Assembly: GCA_964036045.1 (NCBI GenBank)
Contig: OZ038387.1
Location: 21,219,348 to 21,283,347, forward strand
Length of the DNA: 64,000 nucleotides
Origin: Eutreptiella sp. 'Long Island Sound 2002'
Taxonomy: Eukaryota > Euglenozoa > Euglenophyceae > Eutreptiales > Eutreptiaceae
Direction: 5' to 3'
A program made the translations under genes and the position numbers. Within the stretch, counting starts at the first letter, position 1. The number at the start of each line of letters is the position of its first letter. The notes under the pieces are model-generated. The model ran no database searches, was not told the DNA's origin, and worked only from the letters and a program-made list of their open reading frames with translations. Shown in pieces: positions 54,026 through 64,000 of the stretch.

Positions 54026-54133
54026 GGATCCACAAGATCAATGGGATCAATGGGACTAATGGGATCAATGGGATTAATTGGCCAAGCGGGCCAATTGCGA
54101 TCAATGAGACTAATGGGAGCAATGGGACTAAGG
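54026..54133 (+). repeat. 9-bp minisatellite, array 2
   Basis: About 12 copies of the GGGATCAAT/GGGACTAAT type. It is followed at about 54,142 by TGCACTGCGCGCGCACTGCG, a motif also next to array 3. From 54,171 to 54,835 no gene is supported; a copy of the GGGGACAAAATCAGAAG unit of 57.7 kb lies at 54,735. Confidence 0.85.
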
Positions 54134-54887
54134 GGGAATCTTTGCACTGCGCGCGCACTGCGCGCTACTTTTAGACTATATTCCCCCCCAAGAGCCCCCA
54201 AGCACACCCCTTGGAAACGCCCTTAGAATTAGGTGACCCAAACTGCTCCAGCTCAAGAAAGTTGCAAACTACCTTCCCTTAACATAACACACACATGTTC
54301 CTTACGATGCCCCACTGCCACATGCGTGGTTTCGGTTGTGAGGAAGGGGCTCTCTCCTTTCCCTTGCGGTTAGAATCGGATTGGGGTTGAGATTGTGTAG
54401 ATTGTGTGTTGTGAGGACTGAGAGGGTTGAGGGAAATTGGAGCTGGACGAAGACACATCGGCCCGAGGGGGCGCAGCAACACAAAAAGCATCCAGTGTGC
54501 GTTGCTTTTCTAGGAACTGCTACGCATGTTTTGCTTGTTTCTTGGCCTCTCTCTCTCTTTTCTCACGGCGCAAACGGTCAATCGCAGGCTGCAGTGATGG
54601 CGCTTCACTGCCGCCTTCAGAGAATGGTTGGCCATCAAGCCCGTCCGTGATTACACTTTCTTCATCCCTTGGTAAGTGGTTACCCTTGCCGAACCGCAAG
54701 ATCTGCTCAATCACCTTTGGCACACCCAAACAAAGGGGGACAAAATCAGAAGTCGAAACCTCCGCTAAGGGTCACCATGATGCCCCTAGGGGCCCCTAGT
54801 ATCTCAAAGTATGGGTCTCTAGTACGGCCGGGCGCCCAAATAGCTGCACTGCGCGCGCACTGCGCTTAAGGCTCCCCCTAAGGGGCG

Positions 54888-55026
54888 AAATGGGATTAAT
54901 GGCATCGATGGGATCGATGGGACCGATGGGATCGATGGTATCGATGTGGTCGATGGAATCAATGGGCTCAATGGGACCAGTCGGACCAACGGGACCAACG
55001 GGCTCAATGGGCTCAATGGGATCAAG
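54888..55026 (+). repeat. 9-bp minisatellite, array 3
   Basis: About 15 copies, here mostly GGGATCGAT and GGGACCAAC types. TGCACTGCGCGCGCACTGCG precedes it (54,845) and a degenerate GGCGCGCACCCCGCGCAC follows it. Confidence 0.85.
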
Positions 55027-55318
55027 GCGGAATAGTTGCCCGGCGCGCACCCCGCGCACTACCTTTGTGTTAAGCATCCTGGCTCTAGCCCCAAGTTTGT
55101 CCTCACCTAGGGGAGTCCCACAAGTAGACTACATTGGACCGCAAACCTTCCCTGCAAAGCATGTTGCATAAGCTAGAATATGGAAGGAAATCATATTAAG
55201 GAGCAATAGTCCATGGGGCTTCTACCCATTCCAGCCCCCAGACTCACCCAAGGGGCAAGTCGCGCGGGTTTCTGGAGAGCTGCCGCCCTGTATGACAAGA
55301 GGCTCCTCCCTCCGTCCT

Positions 55319-57437
55319 TTAGGTTGCCTCACGTGAGGCCCGTCCATGCTTCATGAGCCCCTCCGCGCTGTTGGAAGACAGAGTACCTTCCTGCATGCTG
55401 TACAGCATGGTGGAGTGTCGTGCATGGGGGTCACGAACCCATCCCTGGCCCTGTCGGGCCATGCCAGGCAATTCCGTGCAGAGACGCTGTGCTCCGCGAA
55501 GAGAGGGAAAGGTAAAGGGGTTAGGGGGCCACTCCCCCACGGAGGGTGGGGTAGAGTACTGGACTTCGTACTGACCCATGTCCTCATCGCACTCACGATG
55601 AGTGCTGCCCGCTCGTGAGGCAGACATCACGCTCTCAAAAAGTGGCGCCAGCAGGGTGGGGGGCAGATCGGGGGGGGTAGAACACCGGACGGCATATTGT
55701 TGCACGTCCTCATCAGACGCACTCTGAGTGCTGTCCCCTCGCGGGGTAGACATTGCGCTCTCAAATAGGGGCGCCAGCAGGACAGGGGGCAGGTGAGGTG
55801 AATCCTTCTGTCGGTTAGACCCCCCCCCCTGGTGTGCATGCGGGCGACCAATGCTCCGGGGTCACGTGCCGCACGGAGTGCCAACTGGAAGTCACCGCCG
55901 GCGACCATGCCGGAGATGGCGAGAATTGCCCTGGCCTGCTCAGCACCCGCGGAGACGGGGTGCTAGTTACGTTGAACCCCATCGGAGGGCCGGTGGGCAG
56001 GACGGCGGTGCGTGAAGTCCGCGCGTTGGGCCGTGGTTCCCTTCGGGGCTGTAGCGGTTGTGGCCTTGCTGGAGGCATCCGGATCTGCTGCAACATCCTT
56101 GCTATCCCCGGGGGGATGTCGCGTCCCTTTTCGTGTGGAGGCTGCTCCGAGCTGCGTGTCGATAGTGGGGTGCGCTGCCCCTCTGGGGTGCGTACCACCA
56201 CTATGCGTGACGCACGCTCAGGAGTGATAGCTCCTGTGAGCTGTAGGTATGAGAGCGCATGCCTGGACATGGGGAGGGGGGCTCCGGCTGGGCTCCCGTG
56301 ACGGTCTGGGGCCTCCGGGGCCGTGTGTGACCGCGCATCCCCTTGCTGTAGCTGGGGTCGCTTGCGCCGTGGGCTCCCCGGCCGTTCTGTGACCGACTGC
56401 CGCCTTTTGACCCCTCGGGGCACCCGCGCAGGTGGTGCCCTACGCCGTGACTTCCTCGGCGCCGGGTTCCCTGACCGGTGAACGGATCGGGCCCTGGGAG
56501 CGCGTGTGCGGGGCACTGCGTGTGGCGGTGAGGACCGCGCTGGGCCGCATCTAGGCCCCGCTGTCGCTCGTCGGTAGCTTCCCTGGGTGTTGATGGGCTC
56601 AGATTCCCACGAGGACGACGAGGAGAAGACCTCCGGGGTAGAGGGCCCTTCCTCCGAGGTGTATTCCATCTGCACCGGGGGCGACGGCGACGGCGGAGCC
56701 CATCCTAGAGGTGCATCCGGGGGAGTTAGCGCATCTACGCGCTGAGACAAATCGCTGGGCGCTGCCGCTCGCCCCGCCGGCAGTGCCACTTGTGGACTCA
56801 AGCCCACTGCAGCTACATCAGGTGGAGGCGGGACCGCCTGCTTGGCAGGTCGGAGCAACCGGTAGGGCCGCGTGGGGGGAGCTCCAGGGTTGCGGTGTGC
56901 TGGAAAGTAGTCAGCCGCAAACAAAGTGGCGCTCTTCTTACCTCCTCCTCTGCCGGTGAGATGCCTGGGGGTGCGCATAGCAGGCAGCAGAGACGATGTG
57001 TACTTGAGCTTGGGAATGCGCTCCCTGATGCTGGGGCTGGACTCCATTGCTTCCCGCCGTTCCTTGGCCCGCTCGGCATTTCTCCGTCTCGTGTCCGGTG
57101 AGGGGGGCGGTGCCTGTAGCACAGCCGTCCAGCGCAGCTCACAGTACTCTTGCAGGTTTTGTAGGAGCTTCAGCATGTCCGGGCGCCGTGTGAAGTATGG
57201 TCTCGCAGACACACCCACTACTGTGGGGGCCCCCAGTGGGACTAGGGAGGAGCATTTGGTAAGCACACCACCTGGTAGCACGGCCCCAGCCACGCTCAGC
57301 TTTTGCAAGGTCGCTAGGGCAAGCTTTAGGACCCTTGCCCTTTCTGGTAGCGGGAGGGCAGTCGCCCGATACACAGCCTGGGGTGAGGCCGGCAGGGTGC
57401 GCGCCGCGAAGCACTCAAAGTCCATTGCTAGCTCCAT
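55319..57437 (-). CDS. Long Pro/Arg/Ser-rich protein, frameshifted at a C10 run
   Basis: From ATG at 57,437 the frame is open for 540 codons to TAA/TAG-side 55,815, where it stops just after a run of ten C (55,820-55,829). With one base fewer in that run the frame joins directly to an ORF ending at 55,319, adding about 165 residues. The N terminus (MELAMDFECFAARTLPASPQ; LPERARVLKLALATLQKLSV; LKLLQNLQEYCELRWTAVLQ) is helical; the middle is basic and disordered (RRRNAERAKERREAMESSPS; APRKSRRRAPPARVPRGVKR). The added C terminus holds two 42-residue repeats (LPPTLLAPLFESVMSASRAG...DEDMGQYEVQYSTPP), which supports the joined frame. The GC content is higher than that of its surroundings. It may be a retroelement Gag/ORF1 or a nuclear host protein; no family recognised. 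Confidence 0.55.
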
Positions 57438-57699
57438 GAAGGAGAGGGATAAGCTAGAATATGAGAATTCAACAACACAAAATGTCACTCCGAATGTGAT
57501 TAACAAATAATACTATCCCCACAAGTGTGGGTGTCAATACATTCACAACAATAGTGCTCCTTACACTCATCAAAAATTGTGACGGTGGAGCGCTAGTGAC
57601 ATCACAACGCACTCACTTCTACCTCATCCTCTCCCTCATCCTCCGTGGTGGCCGAGTTGCTCTCGTCCGTCCAAAATCGGACCCGGCTACTTAACCTGT

Positions 57700-57945
57700 G
57701 CCTTCTGGGGGTTCCCAAAAAGGGGGGACAAAATCAGAAGTGGCTACATCACCCCTACCTTCTCGGGGGTCACCCAATAAAAGGGGACAAAATCAGAAGT
57801 GGCTACATCACCCCTGCCTTCTCAGGGGGCCAAAAATGGGCGCATTGGCTACATAAACCCTGCCTTCTCGGGGGTCCTGCAATAGAAGGGGACAAATTCA
57901 GGAGGGTCTACATCACCCCTTATTTCTCAGGGGCAGATAGTTTGG
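57700..57945 (+). repeat. Tandem repeat, about 55-bp unit, four copies
   Basis: The unit is AAAAGGGGACAAAATCAGAA, GTGGCTACATCACCCCTGCC, TTCTCGGGGGTC. Copies diverge to the right and the array ends at a poly(G) run near 57,945. Confidence 0.85.
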
Positions 57946-58025
57946 TGGGGGGGGGGGGTGGCAAAAACAGGCATGGGTGGGGAATGGTCTAAAAAAGATG
58001 CCTAGCGTGCTACTGCTCCCCCCAA

Positions 58026-58128
58026 TGGGCTCAACGGGACCAATTGGTCCAACGGGACCAACGGGCTCAATGTGCTTAATGGGATCAATGGGCTCAACAG
58101 GACCAATCGGACCAACGGGACCAACCCA
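58026..58128 (+). repeat. 9-bp minisatellite, array 4
   Basis: About 11 copies of GGGACCAAT/GGGCTCAAT types. Confidence 0.85.
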
Positions 58129-58160
58129 TGTTGTTGGGCCTGAATGAGCTCTGCGTCTTT

Positions 58161-58253
58161 ACACCATATTTACATTGTCTATTATTATGTTTTATAGATG
58201 TGGACACCATATTTACATTGTCTGTTATTATGTTTTATAGATGTGGACACCAT
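58161..58253 (+). repeat. 43-bp tandem repeat, 2.2 copies
   Basis: ACACCATATTTACATTGTCT... is repeated at 58,161-58,203 and 58,204-58,246 with one difference, followed by a partial third copy. Downstream, 58,270-58,430 and 58,470-58,600 are two diverged copies of another unit (CATTCATTGCGG / CATTCATCATAA region). Confidence 0.9.
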
Positions 58254-58610
58254 GTAAAGTTCTCATGCCATCCCTCCTCCTCCTCACCTTGCAATATGGC
58301 TCCTTGATGGCTCATTTGCATTCCTTTCATGTCACATTCATTGCGGAAAAACAACGGCTCTATTTGGAAGTTGTAGCATAGCACAACAAATTCCGACCTG
58401 AATTTGCAGCTTGAAACACAACGTACCTAAAATGGCTGTTTTTCACCACTAAAATGGCCCTAGCATGGAGTCACGGCCTGCAACATGGCACCTCAGTGGC
58501 TCGTTTGCATCTTCTTTATGTCCCATTCATCATAAAAAAGCAATGGCCCCATTTGGTAACACCACCTTATCACAACAGCTTCCGTCCTGAATTTTCAATA
58601 ATTTTGTTTG

Positions 58611-61289
58611 GGGTGTACATGTTGTTGCTTGCTTGCTTGCAGCTGATTTGTTGTTACTCACGAGGACTTATATTTACACCACATTTCGGTATTGCTGTTG
58701 AGTGCCTCCATGTTGCTCGGAAACTGAGCCACAAGTTTGGCTGCTCTAATCTCAATTTCTTGGTGGGCGTGGAGTTTTCTGTGGTTGTGCTGTGTGTTAG
58801 GATTGCTCAGAGGAGAACTTATGTGTAGTAGACATCACTGTAAATATGCAAAGGGGTTACAAAACCAAGAGGTGCACGACACAAAGCAGAGGACAGGAGA
58901 AGCAACAATACAGGCACAGGTCAAACTACAACTCCCAAAGCTTCCAGGTCCAACATTCGGAAATATTTGGAAATATTCGGATTTACAGATGTCACTGTCA
59001 GTCAGAAATCTTCAGAAACCCGAACCGCTGCAACAAAGCTGGATGGGCATCCCCACAAACCGGATGAAATTTAATCAGATACCATAATGGCAGGGTCCCT
59101 CAGGGCAGTGGTGTTCAGACAAGGGGCAAAGGAAGAAAGATTGCCAGGTTCAGATCCGGCGCACAAGGCACGTTCCTCGCCTAACCTACTGTCCCAGCCC
59201 TGAGTGCACAGGTGTTTGAACCTGAGAAAACGCCATGAACTGGTCCAGGAAATCAAGCCAGCCTAAAAAGCCCTGTCCCCGGCTCAGACCGCCATCAAAA
59301 TCGGGGCCCAGTCATGGGTGACGTCCCCACTGACCGCCGGATGATACGTGAATACGTGAACACTAAATGCATGGAGCAGGGCTCAACAACCTGGGCCATG
59401 AGAGCCACTATGCTTGTACTGCACAGCACAAGATTGTCGATCACAAACATCATCAGTCGCAGCCAAATACAAAGCGGAATGGCACAACCACAAATGCACA
59501 TAGGCAGGGCCAGTAAAATGGGGCAATTGCCTTGCACACCCGGCGCGCCTGCACCACATCAACCCACATGGGGTAGGTTGGAAATAGGGAGGTAATGATA
59601 GACTAACGATTGCAATACAAACAGTGCCAGTGAAAATGGGCGCCATTTTGCAGGCACCCATTTGAGCGTGGGTGGAACCAAACCATGTGCCTGCCCTGAG
59701 CAGCTGTGCGGCGCTATGGTACCTCCACGTGGTACCACACTGCTTCCACGAAACACAAGCATCTTGCGTGGCCACCCCCGCCGATGCACCTAACACACAC
59801 AAAGACAGCTGGCCAATCTGAGAAAGACAATATAGAGCACCGCGACACTGCCTCCTTCCCATCGAGCCCAGAAAAATAGGGTGCGGAGTGGATGGGGTGA
59901 TGGGACGTCAAGTTCCAGCCCCTCTTCGATGCGTTATCCGCCCCTTCGTTGGCGTCACAGTGCCCCGTAAAACACACGGAAGGGATGAAAGGCCCACGAA
60001 GCCAGCGCCACGTTGGGCAATAGGCACAGTGTCGTTTGGACAGGGGGGTGATGCACAGCCCTATGACACATGAGCCAAAACATTGTGCACTAAAACGGAC
60101 ACTCCAGGGGCAGGAACAGGGCACCACAACACATGTGGTCATGCAGATGTGCAGATATGCAATCAATGTGGACGGCAAAGCAAAAAGTCCCTATCTGTGC
60201 AGCATGGCTGTACAAAACTGCACTTCAAAACAAAAACAACATCGATGCAGATATCTTCGAAATCGAGGCTCCATCTTCGGCAAGATTCTGCAACTCTTTA
60301 TTGGCTCGGTATGCACTTCTCCAACAAGTGTCTTCTCATCCCAAGAGCGTCCGGATGCTGGAGTGCGGCATCACATATGTCACAAACATTTTCGGTGGCG
60401 CAAGGGCCTTAAACAAGGCAGGCACCCCCGCAATCCCCTACGAACTACTGCCCAGGTCCTAGAAAACGACAGTAATGTATTGGGCTCACATTCGTGCGAT
60501 TCTCACAATCTGGACTGCAATGATGTGCCCAAACATGACGGTAACACGAGGGTTGCCGTGCCTCGACGTGCACACCGTCTGCATTCCAATCAAAGGAGCG
60601 GAACATTTCATTTCCAAAATCGACAGACCAGGGGCCAGCCAGCTCTTGCTTGAACAAGGTGTTGTCTGTGCCAGAAGGTCGATAAAAGTGGGCCGTGGGG
60701 CGGGGGGGGGGGGGGGGCACGGCAGAATGGCTCCAGCATCCAGCGGCCCAAGATGGGGAATGCGGGAGGAGGCTCCAGTACCCCTGCCACTTCCATTGTC
60801 CAGCGGTATTTGATGACAGATGACTGACAACAACGGTCTGTACATGGGGACTGAACCCTCCGAAATCACGGGGACTCCGCCGCAGCGTAGGGAATCTTCG
60901 CACTGCAATGTGCAATGTAGGCGACTTTTATGACCTGCCCCATGAGGACCCCCAACCCCCCCCCCCTCCAAGCGGCCCCACAAACAAGAGTCTAAGCTGC
61001 CCAAACGTGCAGTCCTATTCCCGACCTTCCCTTAGGCCAAGATGACATACAAACGGGACAACAGAAGTGGCACATTGCGTGTGCCACACCGTACATTGGG
61101 GGCTTGGTGTGCCCACATTTGCACTGCACTCGCACTGCGCTCAAAGCGCCCCCATTGATGGTGGCCCGATTCAATTCGACAGGAGCGCCAGCCGCCATAT
61201 ATTCAAAGACTGAGTCACATGCCCGCGGCCCCTTTGTCAACAGCCCAAGCTGACTACCCCTGCCTCTCCCCCTGCCTTGCTCTCATTAC
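58611..61289. other. No firm gene; may hold downstream exons of the 62.4-kb gene
   Basis: Contains a poly(G) run at 60,701-60,716 and a TTTGCACTGCACTCGCACTG motif near 61,115 like those beside the 9-bp arrays. No exon was fixed. Confidence 0.4.
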
Positions 61290-62443
61290 CCCTTGGGCTG
61301 CCGACCCCTGGCGATGCTTTGCGGCCATTGCAGGTTCCAGAGCCCGTCCGCAAGCGCCAGTCGTGGTCAAGACCCCATTGACTGAGGCCAGCGCTCGGCG
61401 TGCCAAACGTCGCCAGGCGCCCCAATTTGTCCTGCAAAGCGCTGCCAAGCAGTTGCACACATCGCACGACATGAAACGCAACCCCCCCCAACACACACAT
61501 ACCCCACATGCCGACAGGAGGTGAGGCTGTCAAGCAGAGCGCATCCATGACTGTGCGAAGCGCCTCCAAATGCTGCACTTTCTATTGCCAACCACTGCCA
61601 ACCGCTGTCACTTGCCGCCCAGTGGTTCCATTTCTTGCCCGGCGCTAAGTCCTGATATATACCCCCCCCCCGAAAAAAAAACAGAATTCATGTGCCTTGC
61701 TCCTCTCTGATTGCGACAGTACCACCCCGATGCCATTTTGACCAGCAAAATATAATGCCTCACTCCCATGCCAGCAGCAACACAAAGAGGGGCGGGAATC
61801 TGCGAGAGATTCGCTGTGTCAGTGCCCACATTGGTGCACTTTGGTGCTCGCGTAATCTCATGGCCTTCGGTGTTGTGGGGAGGGACTTCACACACGGTTC
61901 TGTTCTGTGGCGGTGTGGGCACAGGGCTTGGTGAAATACTTGTGCTGGTGGCATGTGTGGCGCAGGGTCACTACGATGATTGCTCATGGACTGCCAGTGA
62001 TGCTGGGTGTACCTGCTACACCTTGTTGGCCCGCTCATGGGTCGTTCCCCCTGGTGTTGCGGTGCCTCAGGGTGGTGAATCAGTGGTTTGAGGCCTATAA
62101 AAAATGGCATCCATTTTGTCCGGGATCCAATCCTTTCACACACCTCCTCCTGGTAGGACCGCGTCTCTGGCAAGTTCAGCGACGTCAAAGACCCACTCTA
62201 GACGAGGTGCTGGGGAGGCGATGGTGTCATCACAGGCTACAAACACACGGATCTCTCAGGAAACATCAAGAACCGTTCTCCACGCATATTGTTGTATATG
62301 CCGGCCCACGCCCTCCCGGGTCCTTCCAATGAGGCACATCCAAAGGGAACCGGCGGCTCAGAACTGCCGGCGAACAGAGGCAGTAAGAAACAAACGGCAA
62401 AAACAAACCACAGAAACGGAAGGGCTGTCTTTCGGAAAACCAT
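61290..62443 (-). CDS. Secreted or membrane protein with N-terminal signal peptide (partial, at least 4 exons)
   Basis: ATG at 62,443 opens MVFRKTALPFLWFVFAVCFL then LPLFAGSSEPP: a basic n-region, a long hydrophobic core and a small-residue cleavage zone, i.e. a classic signal peptide. Exon 2 (62,144-62,236; acceptor TGTTTGTAG, donor GAG|GTGTGT) encodes CDDTIASPAPRLEWVFDVAE then LARDAVLPGG. Exons 61,503-61,581 (KVQHLEALRTVMDALCLTAS) and 61,290-61,441 (LCRTNWGAWRRLARRALASV) join in phase across a 61-bp intron (GTATGT...TTGGCAG). The end of exon 1 and a missing exon between 62,144 and 61,581 are unresolved; a 47-bp first intron would fit the phase. The product enters the secretory pathway. Family unknown. 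Confidence 0.55.
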
Positions 62444-62807
62444 GCCCCAATGTACTCTATCTGCTACCCGAGCACCCCTTGACAGTGCCCTGCCCTGCCC
62501 TGCGCTGTCGCTGCCCTGCCGGACGAGACGCTAAAGGCAACCCAACCCTCACCGTACCTTGCCCTGCACTAACGCACCCCTCCTGATCCCATCCTACCAC
62601 AAGCAAGCCTTCCGTTCCCTACCGTTCCCCTTCCCTATCATACCCTGGCCCTACCCTGCTCTTTGCTGGTTCCCAGACGCTGACGTGGGATGGACGCAAC
62701 AGGTACCACATGTTGACACTGGGGCTTTGGTTAGTGTTAGTGCAATGGTTCAAAATCAGTTTCTCCCTCCAATCATTACGTCAGTCTCCCACCAATTCCA
62801 CCTGCTC

Positions 62808-63220
62808 TCAATCGTCTCTGTCATCCTCCTCGGACTCCGCATGGTCCACTGCAGAGAGGTTCTGGGGCGAGAGATACAGGGCGGAGTTGAAACGCGGGCG
62901 GCGCATATTGCAGGCCAGGCCAATGCAGAAGCACAGTAGCGCGATGCCCGAGGCAAAAGACAAGGGGATGAGGAGCAGCTTGTGGTTATCCCAGTCCCAG
63001 TTCCACATGGGCTTGGGGGATGGGGAATGCTTCTTGCCATGAGGACCAGGATGAGGATGAGGATGCGGACGCGGATGCGGATGCGGAGCACCGGGCTGTT
63101 GGAACAGCATGGTGACGCAAGTCTCGTTATGCCCCTTGCTGCAGCAGACGTCATCCTGTTGGTGAGATGGTGGAGAGGGGGGCTGTGGGGCGGAGGGCTG
63201 TGGGGCTGTGGGGGGCTCAG
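62808..63220 (-). CDS. Terminal exon of a single-pass membrane protein with Pro- and His-Pro-rich stalk
   Basis: The frame ending with TGA at 62,808 reads PSAPQPPSPPSHQQDDVCCS, KGHNETC, an HPHP-rich stretch (PGAPHPHPRPHPHPHPGPHG), KKHSPSPKPMWNWDWDNHK, a transmembrane helix (LLLIPLSFASGIALLCFCIG), then a cytosolic tail (NMRRPRFNSALYLS) ending DDRDD. Cys pair and NET glycosylation-type sequon before the helix, Arg-rich flank after it, and an acidic end fit a type I topology. Upstream exons lie to the right and were not found; the acceptor is probably near 63,205-63,215. The overlapping 378-codon minus-strand frame (62,756-63,892) is a shadow. The next gene on the strand starts 365 bp downstream. 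Confidence 0.6.
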
Positions 63221-63249
63221 AGGCTCAGGCATGTCAAAAGTGAGGGATA

Positions 63250-63700
63250 ACGGGCCCTCGGTCACCGGTGGGGCGCACAATGGGGGTCTGGAGGCAGTTG
63301 CGGGGTGCACGTGGCATGATGGGAGTAGCTTTGGGGCGCCTAAGGGGGCGCTAAGGGTAGTTGTAGGATACTTGAGGCGCCAAGGGCAGCTGTGGAGCGC
63401 ACAAAGGATGCCGGGGGTACCGGGGCGCACAAGGGGCGCTGGGGGTGAGGCGCTGGGGCACATCAGCAATGGGGTGCACAGTGGGCACTGGAAGCAACTG
63501 CGGGGTGCACTGGGGGCGAAGGTTGCACCTCTGTAGCGCACAAGAGGCTGGGGGTGGTGCACACAAGGAGCGCTGCCGGGCAGGTATGGGACACAAAGGG
63601 GGCACTGGGGGCAGCTGTGCGGCGCACAAAGGGTGCCGAAGGCAGCTGCGGACTGTACAAAGGGTGTGGGGGCTAGGTATGGGGCACATAAGCGCATAAG
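63250..63700 (+). repeat. Degenerate 35-bp minisatellite (GGGGCGCACAAGGGG...CTGGGGGCAGCTG)
   Basis: About ten diverged copies, with the core GGGGCRCACAA followed by CTGGGGGYAGYTGYGG. It lies just upstream of the membrane-protein exon and is probably intronic. Confidence 0.75.
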
Positions 63701-63732
63701 CACTGGGGCTAGATGTGGCCCTAGCAGAGCTG

Positions 63733-64000
63733 TCAAAGATGCGATTTTACGACGCGGAATAATAATACACTGCCCAAGCGTAATAAAATCCCCATGCGCA
63801 TTTTGTGCCCCAAAACAGCCTTTTTTGGCCCAAAACGGCCCCAAAACCCTGTCAAAACGGCCAAACGAAGGCAAACCGTTGGAACATTGCACGTGCGCCT
63901 CGATCGCTCCGTGACCAAGAGCCCTTTCTTGCCCTCTAGCTCCACGATATGTCCGAGAGAGGGCCCAAAAATGGCCAAAAATGGCGTGAATGTGCGTTGT
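63733..64000. repeat. Diverged inner-arm copy of the inverted-repeat family
   Basis: On the plus strand it follows the 26,220-26,400 / 35,280-35,460 order: GCC.TTTTTTGGCCCAAAAC, AAACGGCCAAA.GAAGG, GAGCCCTTTCTTGCCCTCTAG aligned with GGGCCCATCAAGGCCCTCTAA, and CGATATGTCC. Identity is clearly lower than among the other copies. It runs off the right edge. Confidence 0.7.

Noticed and set aside
53830-55171. ORFs rich in MGS/MGL or DPI/SPI repeats
   Set aside because: They arise from the 9-bp minisatellite, which is open in most frames.
62756-63892. 378-codon minus-strand ORF
   Set aside because: It runs through the 35-bp minisatellite and antisense to no frame of merit. Its composition is repeat-driven, and another frame in the same stretch gives a proper stalk, membrane helix and tail.

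Overview
The window is nuclear DNA from a eukaryote. The evidence is protein fragments joined by spliceosomal-type introns (donors mostly GTATG, GTGTG or GTAAG; acceptors pyrimidine-rich then CAG or TAG), LTR, DIRS-type and LINE-type retroelements, a hAT-like MITE, dense simple repeats and many poly(G)/poly(C) runs. DIRS elements with tyrosine recombinases, 47-149 bp introns beside kilobase introns, and this repeat load would suit a green alga of prasinophyte or chlorophyte type, but no marker gene fixes the taxon; that placement is inference. There are no bacterial operons, rRNA genes, CRISPR arrays or convincing intact tRNA genes.

Layout. 0-4.4 kb: 5' two thirds of a decayed Ty3/gypsy-like element on the minus strand (Gag, zinc knuckle, aspartic protease, a methyltransferase-like domain, start of reverse transcriptase). 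4.4-11 kb: repeats, a 195-bp tandem array, one acidic repeat-bearing ORF. 11.6-20.9 kb: the best host genes, all minus strand: a ubiquitin-like protein with a C-terminal transmembrane tail (11,661-12,761), a SAP-domain protein (16,607-18,784), a 91-residue tail-anchored protein (19,538-19,962) and a two-exon fragment (20,223-20,832). 21.9-23.7 kb: LINE-like RNase H region split by a 601-bp hAT-type MITE with perfect target-site duplications. 23.7-29.0 kb: a family of long inverted repeats including a near-spacerless 2.7-kb palindrome, with further copies at 35.0, 40.9 and 63.7 kb. 29-35 kb: minus-strand exons, two of them homologous phase-0 exons with an RSASQSS motif. 35.6-40.7 kb: a DIRS/PAT-like element with split direct repeats, Gag-like, tyrosine recombinase, reverse transcriptase and RNase H regions. 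41-50 kb: AT-rich DNA with weak ORFs, then minus-strand exons including a gene start at 46,871. 50.3-52.4 kb: a second DIRS-like RT/RNase H relic. 50.0-58.1 kb: four arrays of a 9-bp minisatellite and the longest ORF (55.3-57.4 kb), frameshifted at a C10 run. 61.3-63.2 kb: two minus-strand membrane or secreted protein genes.

How the parts relate. Nearly every credible exon lies on the minus strand, from 63.2 kb down to 11.7 kb, with mobile elements in the introns and spacers. Host proteins show no shared pathway; the recurring theme is small membrane-anchored products. Exon joins were made by eye from splice sites and reading phase, with no transcript support, so gene extents are minimal models.
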